This document shows positions 1 to 7,564 of a stretch of DNA of 18,567 bases, in pieces (position 1 is the first letter of the stretch; each line of letters opens with the position of its first letter). Made by a program: the position numbers and the translations under genes. This stretch comes from CAZKGE01 sp964541695 (lineage in GTDB: Bacteria; Bacillota; Clostridia; Christensenellales; CAG-138). Location: NCBI GenBank assembly GCA_964541695.1, contig CAZIRB010000038.1:1-18567 (forward strand), written 5' to 3'. The notes below the pieces were generated by a model. It had not been told where the DNA came from and did no database searches. It worked only from the letters and a program-made list of their open reading frames with translations.

Positions 1-275
1 TTGAACAATGGAAAAACGCGGCCCGGTGAACCATGCGACGCGCTCTATATTCTGTACGCAAGGACGGCGCGCGGGGGGACGCTGTTGCCCCCGCCTTCGG
101 ACACGCTGAAGGGGAAGCTGCTTGAACAATGGAAAAACGCGGTCCGGTGAACCATGCGACGCGCTCTATATTCTGTACCTTAAGGACGGCGCACGGGGGC
201 GCTTTTGCTCCCGCCGTCGGACACGCTGAAGGGGAAGCTGCTCGAACAATGGAAAAACGCGGCCCGGTGAACCAT
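1..275 (+). repeat. Tandem ~120-bp repeat, 2.3 copies, spanning a gene junction
   Basis: Copy 1 occupies 1-121, copy 2 122-241 and a partial copy 3 242-275. The copies are nearly identical at both ends and differ in the middle (about 61-103), where a one-base length difference shifts the frame between copies 1 and 2. Each copy contains an AAGGGGAAG-type ribosome binding site at its 3' end. This is followed in the next copy by ATG and the codons for MEKRGPVNH. In an overlapping frame each copy also ends a short peptide, EQWKNA(A/V)R-stop. The unit therefore looks like a duplication of the junction between an upstream gene's 3' end and the start of the decarboxylase gene. The array may continue to the left of the window. 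Confidence 0.9.
3..29 (+). CDS. Possible 3' end of an upstream gene (partial)
   Basis: The first bases read EQWKNAAR followed by TGA in one frame. The same peptide and stop recur in the next two repeat copies, there preceded by SDTLKGKLL. This suggests it is the real C-terminus of an upstream protein that was copied with the repeat. In another frame, an open stretch runs from base 1 to the equivalent stop at 148-150 and could instead be the true end. Too little is visible to name the product. Confidence 0.3.
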   Translation, partial: EQWKNAAR

Positions 276-1652
276 CTATCGCTGCCCGAGGCGCTCGGCG
301 CGTACGCGCAGGGCGATTTTGCGCGCTTCCACATGCCCGGGCACAAGGGCCGCGGCATGGACGGCTTTTTGCACGGCGGCGCCGCCAAATGGGACGTGAC
401 GGAGCTGTCGTGCACGGACAACCTGCACACGCCCGCGGGCGCGATTGCGGACGCGCAGAAAAAGATGGCCGCGGCGTACGGCGCGAAGCGCTCGTTCCTC
501 GTGGTCAACGGCTCCACGGCCGCCATCCACGCCATGATCCTGTCGCTTGATGAAACGGACCGGCTGCTGCTTTCGCGCGACTGCCATAAGAGCGCGATCG
601 CCGGGGCGGCGCTGGCTGGCCGCGACGTTTGTTTTTATATGCCGGAGTACGACGCTTCCCGCGATCTCATCGGTTTGATGACGCCCGAGCAGCTCGACCG
701 GGCGCTCGCCGAGACGGGCGCGACCGCCGCGCTGGTCACGAGCCCAAACTATTTCGGGCTGTGCGCCGATATCGCGGGCTTGGCCGAGGCCGCGCACCGC
801 CGCGGCGCGCTGCTGCTCGTCGACGGCGCGCACGGCGCGCACTTCGCGTTCTCCGCCGAGCTGCCCGCGGGCAACGGCGGGCACGCGGACCTGTTCTGCC
901 ACTCGCAGCACAAGACGCTCAACGCCCTGACGCAGGCCGCGAGTTTGCACGTGGGCGAGTGCCGCGTCGACGCGGAGCGCGCCGCGCGCATGCTCGCCAT
1001 GATCGAGACCACGAGCCCCTCGTATCTTCTGATGGCCTCGCTCGACTGGGCGACGTACACGGCCGCGCGCGCGGACTGGGCGGGGCTGATCCGCTCGGCG
1101 GACAGGCTGCGCGCCGCGATCGACAAGCTGCCGGGGCTTTCGGTATTCTCCGGGCGGGACGTGCCGGGCGCGGTCGCGGCGGACCCGACGCGGCTCGTGA
1201 TCGACGTGACCGCGCGGGGGCTGACGGGCTACGAGGCGCAGCGCGCGCTCGAGGAGGGCGGCGTCTACGTCGAGATGGCGGACCGGTTCCGCCTCGTGCT
1301 GATCCTCTCGCCGGAGGACGACCCCGCCTGGTACGACGCGCTGCCGGACGCGCTCGCCGCGCTGCCGTACGGCCGCAGGACGGATTGGGGACGGCAGATT
1401 GCGTTTTCCGCGCCGGAGCGCTGCATGGGGCTGCGCGAGGCTTCGTTTGCGCGCGCGCGCCGCGTGCCGCTTGAAAAGGCCGCGGGCTGTATCGCGGCGG
1501 AGGCGGTCGGGATCTACCCGCCCGGCGTCGCGCTGCGCGTGCCCGGCGAGCGATTCGACGGCGATTGCGTCGCGGAGCTTGTCCACGCCAGGGACGAGGG
1601 CGCGCAGCTGTTCGGCGTATTACGCGGGGAAGTGACGGTGGTGGACGCTTGA
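249..1652 (+). CDS. Orn/Lys/Arg decarboxylase-family PLP enzyme (YaaO-like)
   Basis: This 467-residue protein belongs to the fold-type I, PLP-dependent Orn/Lys/Arg decarboxylase family. Its members remove the carboxyl group of basic amino acids to give polyamines such as agmatine, cadaverine or putrescine. Visible marks are the N-terminal HMPGHKG motif (residues 28-34), the DGAHGAH segment carrying the cofactor-binding Asp192, and the SQHK motif with the likely Schiff-base Lys222. The ~467-residue length fits the short Firmicutes YaaO-like branch rather than the ~700-residue inducible enzymes. ATG 249 was chosen because AAGGGGAAG lies about 12 bases upstream. An in-frame ATG at 129 in repeat copy 2 would add 40 repeat-encoded residues and is probably an artefact of the duplication. 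The gene overlaps holB by four bases. The substrate cannot be told from sequence, and some relatives have no known activity. Confidence 0.88.
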   Translation: MEKRGPVNHLSLPEALGAYAQGDFARFHMPGHKGRGMDGFLHGGAAKWDVTELSCTDNLHTPAGAIADAQKKMAAAYGAKRSFLVVNGSTAAIHAMILSLDETDRLLLSRDCHKSAIAGAALAGRDVCFYMPEYDASRDLIGLMTPEQLDRALAETGATAALVTSPNYFGLCADIAGLAEAAHRRGALLLVDGAHGAHFAFSAELPAGNGGHADLFCHSQHKTLNALTQAASLHVGECRVDAERAARMLAMIETTSPSYLLMASLDWATYTAARADWAGLIRSADRLRAAIDKLPGLSVFSGRDVPGAVAADPTRLVIDVTARGLTGYEAQRALEEGGVYVEMADRFRLVLILSPEDDPAWYDALPDALAALPYGRRTDWGRQIAFSAPERCMGLREASFARARRVPLEKAAGCIAAEAVGIYPPGVALRVPGERFDGDCVAELVHARDEGAQLFGVLRGEVTVVDA

Positions 1653-2583
1653 TCGGCGAGCGGGAACTGATCAAAAGCCTCGCGGCGGGCCGGCATCCGC
1701 ACGCGTTCCTGTTGTCCGGGCCGCGCGGCGCGGGAAAGAAGGCGCTCGCGCGCAGACTCTGCGCGTTCTATTGTACCGGCAACGCCGACGAAACGGTTCT
1801 TGCCGGCAACCCGAACTATCTCGAGCTCGGCCCGGAGCCGATCAAGGTGGGCGACGTGCTCTTTCTTTGCGAGAGCGCGAGCCTGGCGGGCTTCAACGGC
1901 GGGAAACGCGGGTTCGCGCTGCTCGACGCGCACCGCATGAACGCGCAGGCGCAGAACAAGCTGCTCAAGACGCTCGAGGAGCCGCCGGACGACGCGCTGT
2001 TCGTACTGACGGGCAATGAGCAGGGGTTTTTGCCCACGATCCGCTCGCGCTGCGCCGTCGTGCGCGTCGGCGCGCGGGACGAGGGCGCCCTGGCCCGGGA
2101 ACTGACCGCGGACGGCACGGACGCGGCGGACGCGCGTCTTGCGGCCGCGCTTTCTGACGGCGTGCCGGAGCTTGCGCGTGAGTACGCTGCGCCGGAGTCG
2201 CTCGCGTTCCGCAAAGCCGCGCTTGCCTGCCTCGAAAAGGCGCTGTTCGGCCCGCTCCCGTTCGAGGAGGCCGGGGCGCTGATCGGTGGCAAGGGCGGCG
2301 CGGACGCAAAGAAAGCGGACGCGGACAACGCGGCAAGGCTGCTCGACGCGTGGGGTTCGCTATTGCGCGACGCGCTCGCGATGCGGACGGGCGGCCCCGC
2401 AAAAAAGAACGCGGACGCGGCGGAGCTTGCCGGCAAAATCGCGCGCGCCTTTACAATCGGGCGGATTCAGGGTATGATATCTCTGATTTTGCAGGCGCAG
2501 CAGGCGCTTTTTTACAGGGCGAACCCCGCGTTTACCGTGGACGCCGTCCTGATACGGCTGTCACAGCAGAAGGAGAAACACGC

Positions 2584-2587
<4 letters not shown>
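1649..2587 (+). CDS. holB: DNA polymerase III delta' subunit
   Basis: The 312-residue product is the delta' subunit of the clamp loader, an AAA+ family protein that helps place the beta sliding clamp on DNA. It shows the P-loop-like GPRGAGKK (residues 24-31), the Walker-B-like LLDAHRMN (91-98), the family signature LLKTLEEPP (105-113) and the SRC sensor/arginine-finger motif (133-135). The zinc-module cysteines of classical delta' are mostly missing; only scattered Cys remain near residues 38-42. The start is taken as TTG 1649, whose TTGA overlaps the decarboxylase stop, implying translational coupling. No strong ribosome binding site is seen for it. The 3' end overlaps ricT by ATGA. The holB-ricT order is widespread in Firmicutes and supports the call. 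Confidence 0.9.
2450..2478 (+). promoter_or_regulatory. Candidate sigma-A promoter inside holB, upstream of ricT
   Basis: TTTACA at 2450-2455 and TATGAT at 2473-2478 are separated by exactly 17 bases within the last part of holB, about 105 bases before the ricT start. In DNA this GC-rich such a near-consensus pair is uncommon. It could uncouple ricT expression from the upstream genes. A chance match within coding sequence remains possible. Confidence 0.45.
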
Positions 2588-3849
<1,262 letters not shown>

Positions 3850-3897
3850 ACGGAAGCGCGAAACACCGTGCATAGGGCGGAAAAAGCGGGAACTTCC

Positions 3898-3935
3898 TTG
3901 CTTTTTGCCGTGGCCATGTTATAATAACTTATAAT
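3898..3935 (+). promoter_or_regulatory. Sigma-A-like promoter of the ferredoxin gene
   Basis: TTGCTT at 3898-3903 is followed after 16 bases by TATAAT at 3920-3925. A second TATAAT lies at 3930-3935, 19 bases after TTGCCG (3905-3910). The segment is strikingly AT-rich compared with its surroundings and ends 22 bases before the ferredoxin start. It therefore probably starts a separate transcript. Confidence 0.7.
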
Positions 3936-3957
3936 ACTATGTACGGAGGGAACAAGC

Positions 3958-4128
3958 ATGCCATATCAGATTTCCGACGATTGCATCAGCTGCGGCGCCT
4001 GCGCGGCGGAGTGCCCCGTAGAGGCCATTTCGCAGGGCGACACGATCTATGTGATCGATCCGGATAAATGCATCGATTGCGGCGCCTGCGCGGACACCTG
4101 CCCGGTCGACGCGCCCAAGCAGGCGTAA
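3958..4128 (+). CDS. Small 2[4Fe-4S] ferredoxin
   Basis: This 56-residue protein is a clostridial-type ferredoxin, a soluble low-potential electron carrier. It has two cysteine clusters, CISCGACAAECP near the N-terminus and CIDCGACADTCP near the C-terminus. Each fits the CxxCxxCxxxCP pattern that binds one [4Fe-4S] cluster while sharing the last Cys with the partner. The two halves are also similar at the DNA level, reflecting the family's internal duplication. GGAGGG at 3944-3949 lies eight bases before the ATG. The gene stands alone between its own promoter and a perfect terminator, so it is probably monocistronic. The redox partner is not visible here. Confidence 0.96.
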   Translation: MPYQISDDCISCGACAAECPVEAISQGDTIYVIDPDKCIDCGACADTCPVDAPKQA

Positions 4129-4151
4129 CAAAATTTACAAATTTTCCGGCG

Positions 4152-4187
4152 AAGCGGCGGCCATCGGGCCGCCGCTTTAATATTTTT
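4152..4187 (+). terminator. Rho-independent terminator after the ferredoxin gene
   Basis: A perfect 11-bp stem (4152-4162 with 4167-4177) and ATCG loop is followed by TTAATATTTTT. Confidence 0.9.
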
Positions 4188-4188
4188 G

Positions 4189-4219
4189 GGAATAAACGCC
4201 TTTCACTTTGTCCATACTC
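4189..4219 (+). promoter_or_regulatory. Candidate forespore (sigma-F/G-like) promoter of the spore operon
   Basis: GGAATA (4189-4194) and CATACTC (4213-4219) are 18 bases apart. They resemble the sigma-G pattern TGMATA-N17/18-CATAMTA at 5 of 6 and 6 of 7 positions. The GG element expected for a sigma-F -10 is only half present. The site lies directly after the ferredoxin terminator and just before spoIIR, leaving a leader of roughly 15 bases. The location fits the known forespore expression of these genes. Confidence 0.45.
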
Positions 4220-4240
4220 ACTGGTAAAGAGGTGATATGG

Positions 4241-4798
4241 ATGCATCAAGGTGAAGAAAAACGTTTTTTGGCCGCGCTCGTGCTGTTTATGGCGCTGTGC
4301 CTCTACTTTTTCCCGCAGCACGCCGCCGCGGAGGAGGCCGACGCCGCCGCAAACAACATCCTGCGGCTGCACGTGATCGCCAACAGCGACTCCGACGCCG
4401 ACCAGGCGGTCAAGCTTTTGGTCCGGGACGCGCTGCTTACCTGCATCGAGCCCGGCGAGAGCGCCGCGGACGCAAAGGCGTTTCTTTTGGGCAACGGAAA
4501 AAAGCTGCAGCGGGTGGCGGAGCAGACGCTGCGCGCAAACGGCTTCTCCTACGGCGTGCAGCTGATGCTGGGCAAATACCTGTTCCCGGACCGCACCTAC
4601 GGCTCGACGCTGTATCCCGCGGGCGAATACGAGGCGCTGCGCGTCATCCTCGGCCGCGGCGAGGGGCAGAACTGGTGGTGCGTGCTGTTTCCGCCGCTGT
4701 GCATCGTGACCGAGGAGACCGAGCCGCTGCCGGAGAAGGACGACATTGAGTTTGAGAGCAGCATCGCGTCCTGGTGGCGGAACTGGAGGAATTCATGA
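4241..4798 (+). CDS. spoIIR: Stage II sporulation protein R
   Basis: The 185-residue product is SpoIIR. It is a signalling protein secreted by the forespore into the intermembrane space, where it triggers the SpoIIGA protease to process pro-sigma-E in the mother cell. A hydrophobic N-terminal segment (residues ~9-25) ends in AAA and acts as a signal peptide or anchor. The family block LRLHVIANSDSDADQAVKLLVRD begins near residue 41. An aromatic, Trp-rich C-terminal portion follows. ATG 4241 is preferred because GAGGTG sits six bases upstream; a TTG at 4208 lies too close to the promoter candidate. Only one base separates the stop from the sleB start, so the genes are almost certainly co-transcribed. 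In B. subtilis spoIIR is under sigma-F control. Confidence 0.92.
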   Translation: MHQGEEKRFLAALVLFMALCLYFFPQHAAAEEADAAANNILRLHVIANSDSDADQAVKLLVRDALLTCIEPGESAADAKAFLLGNGKKLQRVAEQTLRANGFSYGVQLMLGKYLFPDRTYGSTLYPAGEYEALRVILGRGEGQNWWCVLFPPLCIVTEETEPLPEKDDIEFESSIASWWRNWRNS

Positions 4799-4799
4799 T

Positions 4800-5495
4800 A
4801 TGCGCACAAGAAGGAGGCGGCGATGGCTTTGTATCCTACTGACGGCATTCATCCTGTCCATGTCCGTGACGCCGGCGGCGGAGGCGGCGGCTCTAAAAAA
4901 GGGCTCGTCGGGCGACGCCGTTATCGCGGTGCAAAAAAAACTGCGAAGCTGGGGGTACTACTCGGGCACGGTGGACGGCGTGTTCGGATCCAAGACCGAG
5001 GAAGCCGTCATGCGGTTTCAGCAGAAGAACGGCCTGACGCCCGACGGAGTGGTCGGGGCGCAGACCGCCAAGGCCATGGGGATCTCGCTTTCGGGCTCAA
5101 CCGGATCAAGCGGGTCGGGCAACGCGAGCGGGACGAGCAAATCGAGCGAAGACGTCTATCTGCTTGCGCGCTGCATATACGGCGAAGCGCGTGGCGAGCC
5201 CTACAAGGGTCAGGTCGCGGTGGCCGCGGTGATTCTAAACCGCGTCGACAGCAGCAGTTTCCCGAACAGCATCTCGGGCGTGATCTATCAGCCGGGGGCG
5301 TTTACGGCGGTGTCGGACGGCCAGATCAACCTCTCGCCGGACAATACGGCGATCAAGGCGGCCAAGGATGCGATGAACGGCTGGGACCCGACGGACGGGT
5401 GCATATACTATTACAACCCGAACACGGCCACGAGCAAGTGGATCCGTTCGAGGCCGATCGTGACGACGATCGGCGAGCACGTCTTCTGCAGGTGA
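4800..5495 (+). CDS. sleB: Spore cortex-lytic enzyme SleB
   Basis: The 231-residue product is the germination enzyme SleB, a lytic transglycosylase that cleaves muramic-delta-lactam-containing cortex peptidoglycan. An Arg-rich n-region, a hydrophobic core and an AEA-like cleavage site (about residue 29) form a signal peptide. A PG_binding_1 domain follows at ~31-93, then a Gly/Ser linker at ~96-117. The Hydrolase_2 catalytic domain covers ~118-231, with the expected catalytic Glu129 in YGEARGE. It is shorter than the ~305-residue B. subtilis enzyme, but all domains are present. GGAGG at 4785-4789 serves the ATG at 4800. Its stop overlaps the ypeB GTG, the usual sleB-ypeB pairing. Confidence 0.94.
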   Translation: MRTRRRRRWLCILLTAFILSMSVTPAAEAAALKKGSSGDAVIAVQKKLRSWGYYSGTVDGVFGSKTEEAVMRFQQKNGLTPDGVVGAQTAKAMGISLSGSTGSSGSGNASGTSKSSEDVYLLARCIYGEARGEPYKGQVAVAAVILNRVDSSSFPNSISGVIYQPGAFTAVSDGQINLSPDNTAIKAAKDAMNGWDPTDGCIYYYNPNTATSKWIRSRPIVTTIGEHVFCR

Positions 5496-6877
5496 ACGAG
5501 CGCCGGGCAAGGCGTTGGCGCATTGCGGAGCGCGTGGCGGCCGTCGCCGTGCCGGTGCTGCTCGTGCTCGCGCTCGGCGTCGCCTGCGTCTGGGGCACGA
5601 ACGAGACCGCGCGCGCCGACATGATGGAGCGCGGCATCTCGGAGATGTACCGCCAGTCGTTCTACGAGCTCAACGACAACGTCAACGACATGCAGGTCGC
5701 GCTGAAGAAGCTTTTGGTCGTGTCCAGCTCGCAGCAGCACATTTTGCTGCTCTCGGACGTGTGGCGGCTCTCGAGCGCGGCGGCGGCGAACATGGCCAAC
5801 CTCCCGCAGTCGCACGTCGACACGATGGACGCAAACCAGTTCGTCACGCGCGCGGGCGACTACGCGCATACGCTCGCGCGGCGCGTCTTAAACGGCGAGA
5901 TGCTCTCGGACACGGATAAAGAGCAGATCAACGCGCTGTACGAGGCGAGCGTGCGCGTGGCCAAGGATCTGGAGTGGCGGCTGCAGAACGGCGACATCCC
6001 CACGCAGGTCATCACCGCGGACGGGTATTATACGGACAGCACGGACGCCGCCAAGCAGGAGGGCGGGGAGGCGGACCAGGGCGGGCAGAACGAGGAGAAC
6101 GTCTCCGACTATCCGAAGCTGATCTACGACGGCCCGTTCTCCGAGAGCACCGAGAAGGCCGAGCCGCGCGGCATCGAAGGCAACGACGCGGACGCGAACA
6201 CCGCCATGCAGGCGGCGACCCAGTATTTAGGCGGCGGCTCCTTGCAGCAGTCCGGCGAGACGAACGGGACGATCCCGAGCTATACGTTCGCCGGCAAGAC
6301 CGGCAACGGCCGCGAGGTCGAGATCGCCGTCACGAAGAAGGGCGCCAAGGTGCTCTGGATGATGGCCGCGACGGAGGGCGACGAGTCGGGCGTGCCGGAC
6401 GAGAACACGACCAAGCAGTACGCCGACGCCGCGAAGAAATACCTGGACGAGCGCGGCTACGAGAACATGCAGCCCACCTACGCGCAGTACTACTCCGGCG
6501 TGGCCGTGCTGAACTTCGCCGCCACGCAGGACGACGTGATTCTCTACGCGGACCTCGTCAAGGTGTACGTCGAAAGAAAGAGCGGCGAGGTCGTCGGCGT
6601 GGACGCGAACAACTATTTATTCTCGCACATAAAGCGCGAGCTCGGCGCGCCCGCCATCGACGAGGCCACGGCCAAAGCGGGCGTCAACGACGCGCTCGAG
6701 GTGCAGTCCGTCAAGCTGGCGCTCATCCCCAAGACCGTCAACACCGAGGTGCTGTGCTATGAGTTTAAAGGCAAATGCCGCGGCGCGGACTTCATCGTGT
6801 ACATCAACGCGAATAACGGCGCGGAGGAGGAGGTCTACGAGATCATCAACTCCGACGAGGGGCAGCTTGTGATCTGA
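5492..6877 (+). CDS. ypeB: Germination protein YpeB
   Basis: The 461-residue product is YpeB, the inner-spore-membrane partner needed to hold and stabilise SleB in dormant spores. One N-terminal membrane helix (~13-35) is followed by a long helical region. The conserved YPKLIYDGPFSE motif starts near residue 206. The C-terminal half has repeated PepSY-type alpha/beta units. An acidic Gly/Glu/Gln-rich stretch just before the YP motif (~188-203) may be an exposed linker; in B. subtilis YpeB is cut by the HtrC protease during germination. GTG 5492 was chosen because it keeps the membrane helix and overlaps the sleB stop by four bases. Frames reaching further upstream run antiparallel to sense within sleB and are not credible. 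Length matches the family (~450). Confidence 0.93.
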   Translation: MNERRARRWRIAERVAAVAVPVLLVLALGVACVWGTNETARADMMERGISEMYRQSFYELNDNVNDMQVALKKLLVVSSSQQHILLLSDVWRLSSAAAANMANLPQSHVDTMDANQFVTRAGDYAHTLARRVLNGEMLSDTDKEQINALYEASVRVAKDLEWRLQNGDIPTQVITADGYYTDSTDAAKQEGGEADQGGQNEENVSDYPKLIYDGPFSESTEKAEPRGIEGNDADANTAMQAATQYLGGGSLQQSGETNGTIPSYTFAGKTGNGREVEIAVTKKGAKVLWMMAATEGDESGVPDENTTKQYADAAKKYLDERGYENMQPTYAQYYSGVAVLNFAATQDDVILYADLVKVYVERKSGEVVGVDANNYLFSHIKRELGAPAIDEATAKAGVNDALEVQSVKLALIPKTVNTEVLCYEFKGKCRGADFIVYINANNGAEEEVYEIINSDEGQLVI

Positions 6878-6891
6878 CGAGAGCTTGATAG

Positions 6892-6929
6892 AAGCGCCCG
6901 GGCGGCAATGCCGCCCGGGCGCTTTTTTT
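6892..6929 (+). terminator. Rho-independent terminator after ypeB
   Basis: A perfect 15-bp stem (6892-6906 with 6910-6924, core GCGCCCGGGCGGC) with an AAT loop is followed by a run of seven T (6923-6929). It closes the spore operon and separates it from the virion cassette. Confidence 0.95.
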
Positions 6930-7165
6930 GCGCTCCGCAGTGCCCCCGCGATGCACCGGACATCCGTTTTTCGGGACAGATAACGGAAACCGCAAGTTTT
7001 TCTTTGCCTTTCATAGCCATCCGAATCACGAAAATCCTAACAATTCTACGCCCCCTTTCGCCGGTATGCTTTATTCAACGGCGGCGGGAGCCGTACGCTT
7101 TCGTCGCCGCCGGGCGGGGAAGCGATTCTCCCCGCCTCCCGAAACGAGGAAAGGAGCGAAGCGGC
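6930..7165 (+). other. Non-coding leader before the virion cassette
   Basis: These 236 bases lie between the ypeB terminator and the first cassette gene. No credible gene is seen. The first part (~6960-7050) is locally AT-richer than the surroundings. No clear sigma-A promoter pair was found there, so how the cassette is transcribed is unknown. Two inverted repeats occur near the end: one between about 7080 and 7111 (GGCGGCG with CGCCGCC) and one at 7113-7136. No integrase, repressor or obvious attachment core is visible. Confidence 0.6.
7113..7136 (+). promoter_or_regulatory. Hairpin in the cassette leader
   Basis: GGCGGGGA (7113-7120) pairs perfectly with TCCCCGCC (7129-7136) around an 8-base loop, about 30 bases before the small-terminase start. 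No T-run follows, so it is not a standard terminator. It might affect mRNA stability or act as an operator. Confidence 0.45.
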
Positions 7166-7564
7166 ATGAAAAAAGCCTGTCAGGCGGACTCCGTCCGAAC
7201 GCGCATAGACGCGTATTTTTCCATGTGCGACCGCGGCCGCGAGCAGCGCGACCAAAAGACGGGGGAGATGGTAGTTAAGCCCGTCCCGTACACGCTGTCC
7301 GGCCTGGCCGAGCACATCGGCATCGACAGAAAGCGGATACTGGAGCTCGCCGCGGGCAAGGACCGCAGGGGAATGCGCGAGAGCATCCGTGGCGCTCTGC
7401 GCCGCATCGAGCGTTACACGGTGGAGCGCGTGTTCCTCGGCGAGGTGCAGCTCTCCGCTGCGCAACTGCTGCTGCGCGACCTGGGCTACGGCGCGGACCC
7501 TCCCGAAAAACAGGAGACCCGCGTCGAGATCGTGATGGACGACAAGGAGGGTTGGGGAGAATGA
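7166..7564 (+). CDS. Putative terminase small subunit
   Basis: The 132-residue product is most likely the small terminase subunit, which recognises phage DNA and hands it to the packaging motor. The evidence is its place directly before the large subunit, its size, and a helix-turn-helix-like segment at ~43-63 (LSGLAEHIGIDRKRILELA) of the kind used for DNA binding. The remainder is mostly helical with an acidic C-terminus. AAAGGAG (7150-7155, with the preceding A) lies ten bases before ATG 7166. Its stop overlaps the large-subunit start by ATGA. The sequence itself is weakly distinctive, so the call depends largely on context. Confidence 0.7.
   Translation: MKKACQADSVRTRIDAYFSMCDRGREQRDQKTGEMVVKPVPYTLSGLAEHIGIDRKRILELAAGKDRRGMRESIRGALRRIERYTVERVFLGEVQLSAAQLLLRDLGYGADPPEKQETRVEIVMDDKEGWGE

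Noticed and set aside
129..248. Decarboxylase start at ATG 129.
   Set aside because: The extra 40 residues are encoded by the repeat and are not part of the family. ATG 249 has its own ribosome binding site.
1..275. CRISPR array or transposon end.
   Set aside because: Only 2.3 long copies occur, with no spacers, and no transposase or terminal inverted repeats are present.
276..1586. Long minus-strand open frame opposite the decarboxylase.
   Set aside because: It is a compositional shadow of the PLP enzyme gene; the product is Arg-rich with no motif.
4823..5491. Extended open frame upstream of the ypeB start, overlapping sleB.
   Set aside because: It overlaps the conserved SleB coding sequence in another frame and gives Gly/Arg-rich sequence unlike YpeB. 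GTG 5492 gives a normal N-terminus with a membrane helix.
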